Positions 34,301 to 40,939 of a stretch of 64,000 bases of DNA are shown in pieces; the stretch's first letter is position 1; every line of letters begins with the position of its first letter. Under the pieces are notes generated by a model. The model worked only from the letters and a program-made list of their open reading frames with translations. It made no database searches and was not told where the DNA came from. A program made the position numbers and the translations under genes. This DNA comes from an uncultured Muribaculaceae bacterium (lineage in GTDB: Bacteria > Bacteroidota > Bacteroidia > Bacteroidales > Muribaculaceae), in the NCBI GenBank assembly GCA_910578385.1, contig CAJTQV010000014.1, positions 1 through 64,000 of the forward strand, read 5' to 3'.

Positions 34301-34331
34301 CCCGTAGGGACGCACGGCCCGTGCGTCCGCC
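34301..34331. repeat. REP-like palindromic repeat
   Basis: GTAGGGACGCACGG (34303-34316) is followed at once by its complement, giving a 10-bp perfect hairpin at 34307-34327 in the gap between the ExbB-like and DUF2149 genes. The sequence resembles a palindrome I recall as widely dispersed in many gut genomes; it may act as an mRNA-stability element. Confidence 0.6.
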
Positions 34332-34366
34332 CCAACCAAAACAATACTCCACAAAAACATAAACAA

Positions 34367-34693
34367 ATGAGACGACGCAGCCTACTCCGCAAGAGCGAGG
34401 ACTCCGACCCGATGAGCGTGGTCAGCAACCTGTTCGACGTTGCCATGGTATTTGCCGTGGCGCTGATGGTGGCACTTGTGAGCCGTTACAACATGACCGA
34501 GATGTTCTCGCAGGAGGACTTCACCATGGTCAAGAACCCCGGACAGGAGAACATGGAGATAATCACCAAAGAGGGAGAGAAGATAAACCGCTACACCCCC
34601 TCCGACGACAAAGACGAGAGCGGCAACCGAGGCAAACGCGTAGGCGTGGCCTACGAGCTCGAAGACGGCAACATCATCTACGTCCCCGAATAA
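34367..34693 (+). CDS. DUF2149 protein (HmuV position), ExbD-like partner
   Basis: The product is 108 residues. A cytoplasmic arginine-rich start (RRRSLLRKSEDSDPMSVVSN) leads to one membrane span (LFDVAMVFAVALMVALVS) and a polar C-terminal part (MFSQEDFTMVKNPGQ). This is the DUF2149 pattern, found with ExbB-like and CobN-like genes in bacteria and archaea. The size and topology resemble ExbD/TolR, so it probably completes a proton-driven motor with the preceding gene. Last gene of the heme/metal run; a hairpin follows at 34748. Confidence 0.85.
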   Translation: MRRRSLLRKSEDSDPMSVVSNLFDVAMVFAVALMVALVSRYNMTEMFSQEDFTMVKNPGQENMEIITKEGEKINRYTPSDDKDESGNRGKRVGVAYELEDGNIIYVPE

Positions 34694-34747
34694 CCACCCG
34701 GGCAACCGCACCGCAGACTCTTAATATCAATCTACACCACCAACCCA

Positions 34748-34786
34748 AACGGTCGGGAACCAGCCAAAGCCAGGTTCCCGACCGTT
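34748..34786 (+). terminator. terminator hairpin after the heme/metal locus
   Basis: Perfect 14-bp stem (34748-34761 with 34773-34786), 11-nt loop, followed by GGTTATTCC: a strong stem but poor U-run. Confidence 0.65.
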
Positions 34787-34847
34787 GGTTATTCCACATA
34801 AGGGGAAACAATCCACTTGGTCATTCGTCATTCGTCATGTCTAAAAA

Positions 34848-34879
34848 CTTGTAAGAGTTGTTATTATTTTATATCTTTG
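34848..34879 (+). promoter_or_regulatory. promoter of the GNAT toxin-antitoxin-like pair
   Basis: CTTG (34848-34851), 20 bases, TATCTTTG (34872-34879). The leader is about 17 nt. Confidence 0.65.
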
Positions 34880-34902
34880 TAATCTAAAACGATATTACTA
34901 CT

Positions 34903-35085
34903 ATGGCAATACCAATAAAGCAAGTTCCAATTCTTACCGGCGAGTTAGCTGAAGAATTCATCCGGGAAGCAGAAGAAAACGAAAAACTTCCCCGTCACCG
35001 TCTCTCGCCGGAACGTGAGGCAAGAGTGAAGAAGATGTTGCAGCAACTTGATGAGTTCGTCCCGTCATGGAGACGTAAGGATTAA
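34903..35085 (+). CDS. small protein upstream of a GNAT acetyltransferase, candidate antitoxin
   Basis: The product is 60 residues, highly charged and mostly helical (ELAEEFIREAEENEKLPRHR, EREARVKKMLQQLDEFVPSW). It lacks a recognisable ribbon-helix-helix DNA-binding N-terminus of the kind found in TacA/AtaR antitoxins. It is separated by 3 bases from a GNAT gene and shares its promoter; this layout is the reason for the antitoxin proposal. It could instead be a helper or regulator. Base composition is more AT-rich than the flanking housekeeping genes. Confidence 0.65.
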   Translation: MAIPIKQVPILTGELAEEFIREAEENEKLPRHRLSPEREARVKKMLQQLDEFVPSWRRKD

Positions 35086-35088
35086 ATT

Positions 35089-35688
35089 ATGGCATTTTCT
35101 CTTATTGACGAGTGCCAAATGGTCAGAGTGTCCTCAGACATTATTGAGCATTGCGACACATTTCATTGCGGGGCAGCCGACCTTGACGAATTCTTTTATA
35201 AAGATTCCATAGCCTATGAACAAGACCTCATGGGCAAGACATATTGTTGGCTTCTAAAAGAGAATGACAGGAAGATTGTAGGATTTGTTACATTAGCAAA
35301 TGCAGGTATTCAGACTACTCATTTGAAGAATAACCCCAAACGCCACCTTAATAAGAATATCGCATATAATAAACAAGGGCGTACCTACCCGGCGGTCTTA
35401 ATAGGCCGCATTGCTGTATCATCCGAATTTCAAGGACGCGATTACCGTATCGGCACTCAAATTATGGATGTGATAAAGGATTGGTTTGTGGCATACGATA
35501 ACAAAACCGGATGTCGGTATGTTCTTGTCGATGCTGTTAACGCACCCAACACTTTGGCTTATTATGAGCGTAATGGATTCAAACCTCTTTTTAGGAAAGT
35601 GGACGATGAAAAAGATTTCTACCACATTGACCCAGCCGACGAGTTAAAGACCCGGATGTATTACTTCGACTTGCTACTGCTCAAATAA
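35089..35688 (+). CDS. GNAT-family N-acetyltransferase, candidate toxin
   Basis: The product is 199 residues with a GNAT fold: N-terminal CDTFHCGAADLDEFFYKDS, a central strand RKIVGFVTLANAGI, the acetyl-CoA pyrophosphate loop in VSSEFQGRDYRIGTQIMDVI (about residues 110-128) and CRYVLVDAVNAPNTLAYYERN near the C-terminus. The CGxxDLDEF opening is shared with TacT/AtaT-type toxins that acetylate aminoacyl-tRNA, though this protein is longer than those (about 160-175 aa). Paired with the 60-aa gene just upstream. It could also be an ordinary small-molecule acetyltransferase. Confidence 0.8.
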   Translation: MAFSLIDECQMVRVSSDIIEHCDTFHCGAADLDEFFYKDSIAYEQDLMGKTYCWLLKENDRKIVGFVTLANAGIQTTHLKNNPKRHLNKNIAYNKQGRTYPAVLIGRIAVSSEFQGRDYRIGTQIMDVIKDWFVAYDNKTGCRYVLVDAVNAPNTLAYYERNGFKPLFRKVDDEKDFYHIDPADELKTRMYYFDLLLLK

Positions 35689-35734
35689 CCAATACAAAAA
35701 CAATCCGAAGCACCGTTCTTTTCCTGAACCCAAC

Positions 35735-35790
35735 TTATTAATACAAAACCGGAGCATCACCCATCTGACGCTCCGGATTTGTATTAATAA
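35735..35790. terminator. bidirectional terminator between convergent genes
   Basis: Inverted repeat with 21-bp arms (35735-35755 and 35770-35790), one mismatch, AT-rich ends and a GC core. It serves both the GNAT gene and the Ig-like gene. Confidence 0.85.
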
Positions 35791-35835
35791 TCTCTTATCG
35801 TGAGAACCTTATGAGAACCTTAACTGAAATACAAT

Positions 35836-38604
35836 TTACCGTATGATACGCTTGACTCGTTCACCATTGATATCAACTATGTATGTACCAGGGGAAAGAT
35901 TCAATTCAGAATATCTACCCCTATAGATTAAGACACCCATAAGGTTATATATTTTAACTTCTGTACATTCGTCAATCTGAATATCACTTATGCTGGAGTT
36001 TAGACTAACATCCACGACACAAGTGCCGAATTCTTCTGAATCATCAGCCGCTGTTGCCGTAATTATCGCTGTTCCTCTGGCCTTGAGAATGATTAATCCA
36101 TCCTCATCGACTTCTACAATCATTGAATCATTACTTGACCAACAAATGGCTTTATTTGTTGCGTCATCAGGAACAATTAGTGCCTCTAATTGATATTGCT
36201 CTCCAATCTTGCCTGAGATGTTTGAAGGATTAATAGAAATCGAGGATATAAGTATGTTGGGCACACTCACTTCAATATTGCAAATTGCAGAAATATTTGA
36301 GCCATCCTGAGTAGACGCGATAATTTGCACATTTCCTTCTTTTATTGCAGTTACAAGACCGGTTTCATTAACAGCAGCAATACTGGTATCAGTAGAAGCC
36401 CATAGAATATTTTTATTGGAGACATTATCAGGAGAAACAGTTGCAGTAAGTTGTAACGTCTCACCTATTGCAATATTTGAATCTGTTATTGATAATGACA
36501 ACGTCTCAGCCAAAACACTCTTAGCTCTAACCGAAACTTTACAAAGAGCAACAAAACCTCCCTCTGTCGAAGTTGCCATGATGGTCGCTTGTCCAGCCTT
36601 CAATGCATACACCACTCCATCAGAAGCGACCATTGCTATGGAGTTATCCGAACTAACCCAATTGACCGTCTTATTCGACGCATTTTCTGGATTCACAGTA
36701 GCGATAAGCTGTTCAGACTCATCCTCTAATAAATCAAGATTAGTTTTATTTAGAGTTAATCCGGTTACTGGTTGAACAACAGTAACTATACAGCCATCTT
36801 TAATTTCCTGATTTTCGACAGAAATCACTTCAATTTTTACTTCTCCTCCTTTGATACCCGTAACTTTACCATTCATATCAACAGTTGCTACAGATTCATC
36901 AGAAGACACCCAAATCAGGTTCTTATTATATGCAGTTACGGGAAGAACTGAGGCAGTTAACGTTGCCGACTCGCCAACCTTGAGTGAGACACTTTGGGGA
37001 GAAACACTTACTGCTTCTACCGGCTGAGTTACATTTACAATGCAATTATCTACAATATTAGGATTCTCTTGCGAGGATACTGCAATAATTGCCTGACCAA
37101 TACCAACCGCAGTTATTATACCTTCTGGTGAAACTGTGCAGACATTCGGTGCAGAACTATTCCATATAACATATTTGTTAGAAGCATCCACAGGAGAAAG
37201 CTCATATTCCAATTGATATATGCGACCTCTATTCAAAGAGATATTTTGGGGAATAACACGTATCTTTTCAACATGTTTTAATACGGTAATACTAATCGCA
37301 CCCTGTATTCCATTGGAAGCTGTTGCTGTTATTGTAGCCTCGCCTTTCGCAATTCCGGTAATGCAACCACCATTATCAACTGCAACAATTTCAGGTGCAG
37401 AGCTACTCCAAACTATTTCTTTTGACAAAGCATCTTCAGGCAGGATAATAGCTTTAATCTGAATTTGATCTCCAATATATATAGAATTTGATTCTACCGA
37501 TAAATCTATTTTCTCGGGATATCTTATCGGTAGAATTTCTTGTATATCGGCATTCTTAAACGCTTGCTGATATTGAGATAAAGACGATTCAGGAACGTAT
37601 ACTTTATTTATATGTACAAACAAATCCCGAATTTCAGGGGGTGTGGGAGACTTGAATATTCCAACTTTTGCATTAATTTCCACCCATAGTTTCTCCATAC
37701 TCTCAGGTACGATTACGCTGTCACATTGCAAATGTGTCATACATCTCAATCCACCTTTCACATATCGAACGCCGTTCCATACTTTCAGATTCTCAGGCAA
37801 TTCAATTGTATTTTTATTATAGTTAAATTCCCCGTTATACCACTGATTGTATGTATAACCATAATAATTTGGTGTACCAATATCATTTCCTCCTATATAT
37901 TCGATTGAAGGAGGGAACACTATATTGGGATTTACCAATGATGGGTCTGGATCTATGTAGAGTTGATCAGACTTACCTATGCTTCTAAAAGCATTTTCGC
38001 TAATTTGTTTGAGTGAGCTTGGGAAAGAATCCAATATATATTTGATAGACTCCCCCGTGCTTGAATTACCATAAGTAGCATCGTAAAAAGCTTCTTTGCC
38101 AATAACTTCAACACCTTCACTCAGAATTACTTTTTTAATATCTGAATTATACCATCCATAATTACTGGTGAGACCATACGCCTTTTCTACGTTTCTACTA
38201 TTGATTTGAATTGTATCAACAAGAGAATTGCGACCAAGACTCAATTTAAAAGAATCACACTGCGGCATTGATATTTTGCTGAGTTTTTTATAACCCAACA
38301 AAGTGTTAGTATCTTCTGATCTGATAGGCACACTATAATTAAATGTGACATACCCATCTGTCGAAACAGATTTACCCAGGTCTACTCTTGATAGCTTATA
38401 ATTCTCTATCAGAGTATTTATGAATTGGATATCTGCCTTATTCAAATATCCACTTACAGTCAAGTCTTCCACCTCCTGCTGTTGTGGATATGTGATAAGA
38501 CTTGACAACCACCCTGGATTTTGGCAATCAACCGAGAGGACACTCTCAGAATGAGCCACTACTGACATTACAGTCAGCATAAGAAATAAAAGAATTTGTT
38601 TCAT
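35836..38604 (-). CDS. secreted surface protein with leucine-rich-like head and six Ig-like (BIG_2) repeats
   Basis: The product is 922 residues with a signal peptide (MKQILLFLMLTVMSVVAHS). Residues up to about 350 contain BspA-like leucine-rich segments (SDIKKVILSEGVEVIGKEAF, SLKQISENAF). Six BIG_2 domains of about 80 residues then follow, each with the KxIxWSSS and G(K/E)ATITA signatures (for example NKTVNWVSSDNSIAMV). It ends in a sorting-like tail (VKIYNLMGVLIYRG to VKRIIR). Probably a cell-surface adhesin. Codon use and GC content are clearly lower than in neighbouring operons, suggesting transfer. It follows the 91-aa gene by 14 bases, so they are likely one transcript. Confidence 0.85.
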   Translation of the reverse strand: MKQILLFLMLTVMSVVAHSESVLSVDCQNPGWLSSLITYPQQQEVEDLTVSGYLNKADIQFINTLIENYKLSRVDLGKSVSTDGYVTFNYSVPIRSEDTNTLLGYKKLSKISMPQCDSFKLSLGRNSLVDTIQINSRNVEKAYGLTSNYGWYNSDIKKVILSEGVEVIGKEAFYDATYGNSSTGESIKYILDSFPSSLKQISENAFRSIGKSDQLYIDPDPSLVNPNIVFPPSIEYIGGNDIGTPNYYGYTYNQWYNGEFNYNKNTIELPENLKVWNGVRYVKGGLRCMTHLQCDSVIVPESMEKLWVEINAKVGIFKSPTPPEIRDLFVHINKVYVPESSLSQYQQAFKNADIQEILPIRYPEKIDLSVESNSIYIGDQIQIKAIILPEDALSKEIVWSSSAPEIVAVDNGGCITGIAKGEATITATASNGIQGAISITVLKHVEKIRVIPQNISLNRGRIYQLEYELSPVDASNKYVIWNSSAPNVCTVSPEGIITAVGIGQAIIAVSSQENPNIVDNCIVNVTQPVEAVSVSPQSVSLKVGESATLTASVLPVTAYNKNLIWVSSDESVATVDMNGKVTGIKGGEVKIEVISVENQEIKDGCIVTVVQPVTGLTLNKTNLDLLEDESEQLIATVNPENASNKTVNWVSSDNSIAMVASDGVVYALKAGQATIMATSTEGGFVALCKVSVRAKSVLAETLSLSITDSNIAIGETLQLTATVSPDNVSNKNILWASTDTSIAAVNETGLVTAIKEGNVQIIASTQDGSNISAICNIEVSVPNILISSISINPSNISGKIGEQYQLEALIVPDDATNKAICWSSNDSMIVEVDEDGLIILKARGTAIITATAADDSEEFGTCVVDVSLNSSISDIQIDECTEVKIYNLMGVLIYRGRYSELNLSPGTYIVDINGERVKRIIR

Positions 38605-38618
38605 TATGCTAATATATT

Positions 38619-38894
38619 TTATTGATTGTTCGCTAATGATTTATTCAATTCATTCAAGAATCCCGGTGTGTCGTCCACAACGTGATATATATAATCCTCA
38701 AAGGGGTATTGAATGTTTTTTGAAACAATTGGATATACAATATCGGATTTTAATACTTCTATCATTTTCTCATATAAAGCAAGCTTGCCAAATACAGCTG
38801 CATCCTGTGTTAAATCGGAACTGTTTTCTATAATCAAATAGCATTTGTAAAGAGAGTTAAGTTCAGTGATTTTGTCTAACAAGTTATTTTTCAT
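38619..38894 (-). CDS. hypothetical 91-aa protein between the structured RNA and the Ig-like gene
   Basis: I do not recognise a family. It is acidic and mostly helical at the N-terminus (LLDKITELNSLYKCYLIIEN, FGKLALYEKMIEVLKSD), has an aromatic middle (YPFEDYIYHVVDD), and has no signal peptide or membrane span, so it is predicted cytoplasmic. It starts about 55 bases after the end of structured RNA copy B and lies 14 bases upstream of the Ig-like surface protein. AT-rich like its neighbour. It may be a regulator or chaperone of the surface protein, but nothing in the sequence shows this. Confidence 0.65.
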   Translation of the reverse strand: MKNNLLDKITELNSLYKCYLIIENSSDLTQDAAVFGKLALYEKMIEVLKSDIVYPIVSKNIQYPFEDYIYHVVDDTPGFLNELNKSLANNQ

Positions 38895-38949
38895 AAGTTA
38901 TTATTAATGCCGCTGGACCCTCTCATTGGCAATTTATAAGTTTATAAAC

Positions 38950-39257
38950 AGAAAACGTGAGGTCCGTACTTTTGCTCGTCCTACGTTCTGAGGCTCTGGA
39001 ATGCCCGGTAAAGTTGAACGAGCAAACTTGCAGAGGCCTCACGCAGAATATGGATACATCCAAACCGACACTCTCGTGTCAATCTGGAGGAGTACACATA
39101 TCCACTTAGCCATCTACTGTTTGCTACATTCTTGACTTTACCGATAATTTTCCAGATTTCAGAACGTCAAGAAAGAGCGTCGAGTAAACGCCTTCTATTA
39201 TGTATGTCTGCCGACCCACCCGCTTAACCCTTGACCGGGCCTCCGCGATACGGTCTG
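38950..39257 (-). ncRNA. structured RNA, copy B (unidentified family)
   Basis: About 308 nt, homologous to copy A at 21757-22078. Shared blocks: GAGGCTCTGGaATGCCC (38990-39006), the identical 23-mer at 39030-39052, ACACATATCCAC (39094-39105), and the region around CTTGAC...GTCAAGAA and CGAGTAAACGC (39130-39191). Terminal hairpin: 38956-38962 pairs with 39037-39043, and the inner helix TTTGCTCGT (38971-38979) pairs with ACGAGCAAA (39018-39026). The same helix in copy A has an unrelated sequence. The 3-prime end reads UUUUCU. It precedes the 91-aa gene by about 55 bases on the same strand. Family and function are unknown to me. Confidence 0.7.
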
Positions 39258-39262
39258 CGCTA

Positions 39263-39294
39263 CAAAGTTACAATTTTTTTGTAAATATTACAAT
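39263..39294 (-). promoter_or_regulatory. promoter of structured RNA copy B
   Basis: Minus strand ATTG (39294-39291), 20 bases, TAACTTTG (39270-39263). The layout and start-site sequence match those of copy A. Confidence 0.7.
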
Positions 39295-39344
39295 AGGTGA
39301 GCCAAATTACACATGGTAATTGCAATAATTTCATATCTGGGTGT

Positions 39345-39352
39345 TACGTTTG
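39345..39352 (+). promoter_or_regulatory. -7 element of the ECF sigma operon
   Basis: TACGTTTG matches TAnnTTTG. The only -33 candidate is ATTG at 39319-39322 with a 22-base spacer, slightly too long; an ECF-type autoregulated promoter is also possible. Confidence 0.4.
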
Positions 39353-39383
39353 GGGGATTCGGACGTATTTATAGTAGAACACA

Positions 39384-39863
39384 ATGGAAAAGGACGTGCT
39401 GACATCTTCATTCATCGGCATTCGGGTAAGGTTGCACCGGATTGCGCTGAGGCTTCTTCATAATGATGAGGATGCCGAGGATGCTCTACAGGATACTTTC
39501 GTGAAGTTGTGGTCTAAGGATGATGTGGCATCTGACTGCGAGGCCCGGAATAAACTGGTCCACGTACTCCGCAATACCTGCATTGACCGGCTGCGTGCCC
39601 GACATACCCTGCCGCTCGAAGGGTACGAGGCCGCGATTGATTGCGGATATGAATCGCCGACCGAGGATATGGCCCAGTATGAAAGGCTGATTCTGAGTGG
39701 CCTTACGGATATGCAAAGGCGGATATATTCGATGGTCACTCATGATTGCCTCGAATATGAGGAAATATCACAACAGCTGAAAATGTCTGTCGAGGCCGTC
39801 AGAATGAATATGAGCCGTGCCCGGAAACGGATACGGGAAAACATTAAATCTCTTGACCGATGA
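39384..39863 (+). CDS. ECF-type RNA polymerase sigma-70 factor
   Basis: The product is 159 residues. Region 2 (NDEDAEDALQDTFVKLW, about 26-43) recognises the -10 and binds core polymerase. Region 4 (LTDMQRRIYSMVTHDCLEYE and EISQQLKMSVEAVRMNMSRA, about 105-150) recognises the -35. It is followed with a 4-base ATGA overlap by a single-span protein that is probably its anti-sigma factor, and further by a secreted protein and an outer-membrane barrel. This operon probably senses an envelope or extracellular signal. Confidence 0.9.
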   Translation: MEKDVLTSSFIGIRVRLHRIALRLLHNDEDAEDALQDTFVKLWSKDDVASDCEARNKLVHVLRNTCIDRLRARHTLPLEGYEAAIDCGYESPTEDMAQYERLILSGLTDMQRRIYSMVTHDCLEYEEISQQLKMSVEAVRMNMSRARKRIRENIKSLDR

Positions 39864-40450
39864 TGACTGAGAAACCGATGATGACTGAAAAAAACATAAA
39901 GGATGAGAAGCCGGACATGACCGGAGATCGGGTCTTGTCTGTGGCGGAGCTGGAGGAACTCTGCCGCCTCTATCTGGACTGCAAACTTTCAGTGCTGGAG
40001 GAGAAAGAATTGGAATATATTCTCTTACATACATCCATGACTTCGGCCGCCATCGAGGATGTAAGGGCGCTAATGGGTGCTCAGACATTAACGGCAACGA
40101 CAGCAACGACAGCAATGACCACAGAGGCTGCAAAAACAGATAAACCGGTGAAGCCTCGCCGCAACCGGTCCGCTATCTGGCGATTTCCAACCGGTATCGC
40201 CGCAAGCGTGACTGTGCTTTTCGCATTGGCTCTCTGCTTTATGGCTCCGCTGAAATCGGACCGGCACGGCAATGGCCGGGACGTATATATAACAGCTTAC
40301 TGCCATGGCGAAAAGCTGAGTGGCGATGAAGCCGTGAAATCGACCGACATTGCCATAGCCAAAGCTGATTCACTGATGAATTACGCGGCTCTCATGGAGC
40401 GTGATAATCTCCACAGAGCTGAAAATATAATTTCACAAACCTCATTATAA
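39860..40450 (+). CDS. single-span protein, probable anti-sigma factor
   Basis: The product is 196 residues. The N-terminal cytoplasmic part has helices typical of sigma-binding segments (SVAELEELCRLYLDCKLSVL), a Thr/Ala-rich linker (TLTATTATTAMTTEAAKT), a membrane span near residues 113-132 (GIAASVTVLFALALCFMAP) and a periplasmic C-terminus of about 60 residues. ATGs at 39860 and 39878 are both possible; the first overlaps the sigma gene stop. No zinc-binding anti-sigma HxxxCxxC motif was found. The role is inferred from position and topology. Confidence 0.75.
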   Translation: MMTEKPMMTEKNIKDEKPDMTGDRVLSVAELEELCRLYLDCKLSVLEEKELEYILLHTSMTSAAIEDVRALMGAQTLTATTATTAMTTEAAKTDKPVKPRRNRSAIWRFPTGIAASVTVLFALALCFMAPLKSDRHGNGRDVYITAYCHGEKLSGDEAVKSTDIAIAKADSLMNYAALMERDNLHRAENIISQTSL

Positions 40451-40463
40451 AAATAGTCTTATC

Positions 40464-40847
40464 ATGAAAAAATTTATCCTCTTCATAGTACTGTCACTGG
40501 TCTCGCTTTCGGCTTTTGCAAAGTCTCCGAATCTGAACGTCGAAAAAATGTTTGACGGTTCATACACTTCCAATCCGAGCGTATCGCTCAACATATCGAA
40601 GTCTCCTGAGAAGTATTTCAGAGGCTGCACCGTAACCGACAATGCCTCAATCGTAAAAAAGATAACGCAGCTTTTTCAAAAGGATCTGCCCAAAGCTACC
40701 CGCTCGCAAGACATCACCTCAAACGGCTCCCGGTTCTGCTCCATGACAATCCTGAACAATGGCGAGGAAATCTATGTCGGCCTAAGCTACGACAGCAATA
40801 ACGGGTGCTATCTGTTTATAAGCGGGCCAATGAACGCCTTCAAGTAA
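40464..40847 (+). CDS. small secreted protein of the ECF operon (DUF6108-like)
   Basis: The product is 127 residues with a signal peptide (MKKFILFIVLSLVSLSAFA). The mature part has the pattern LNVEKMFDGSYTSNPSVSLN and KSPEKYFRGCTVTDNASIV, which I associate with a small Bacteroidales periplasmic family (DUF6108), found after ECF sigma/anti-sigma pairs. Two Cys residues may form a disulfide. It may be a signal-input or target protein of the sigma system; function unknown. Confidence 0.7.
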   Translation: MKKFILFIVLSLVSLSAFAKSPNLNVEKMFDGSYTSNPSVSLNISKSPEKYFRGCTVTDNASIVKKITQLFQKDLPKATRSQDITSNGSRFCSMTILNNGEEIYVGLSYDSNNGCYLFISGPMNAFK

Positions 40848-40937
40848 GTATCTGACTACACGTTTAAGCAATTACCTGACCACACGGATTAAGCAACTGT
40901 CTGATTACACGGATTAAGTAACCATCTAACAACACAT
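40846..40937 (+). repeat. 25-bp degenerate tandem repeat
   Basis: Units at 40866-40890 and 40891-40915 (AAGCAA...CTGA.YACACGGATT) are flanked by diverged copies at 40846-40865 and 40916-40937, about 3.6 units in all. They fill the gap between the secreted protein and the barrel gene. Confidence 0.75.
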
Positions 40938-40939
40938 AT

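Noticed and set aside
40846..40937. Short repeats considered as a CRISPR array
   Set aside because: Units are directly adjacent without unique spacers and are degenerate; no cas genes are nearby.
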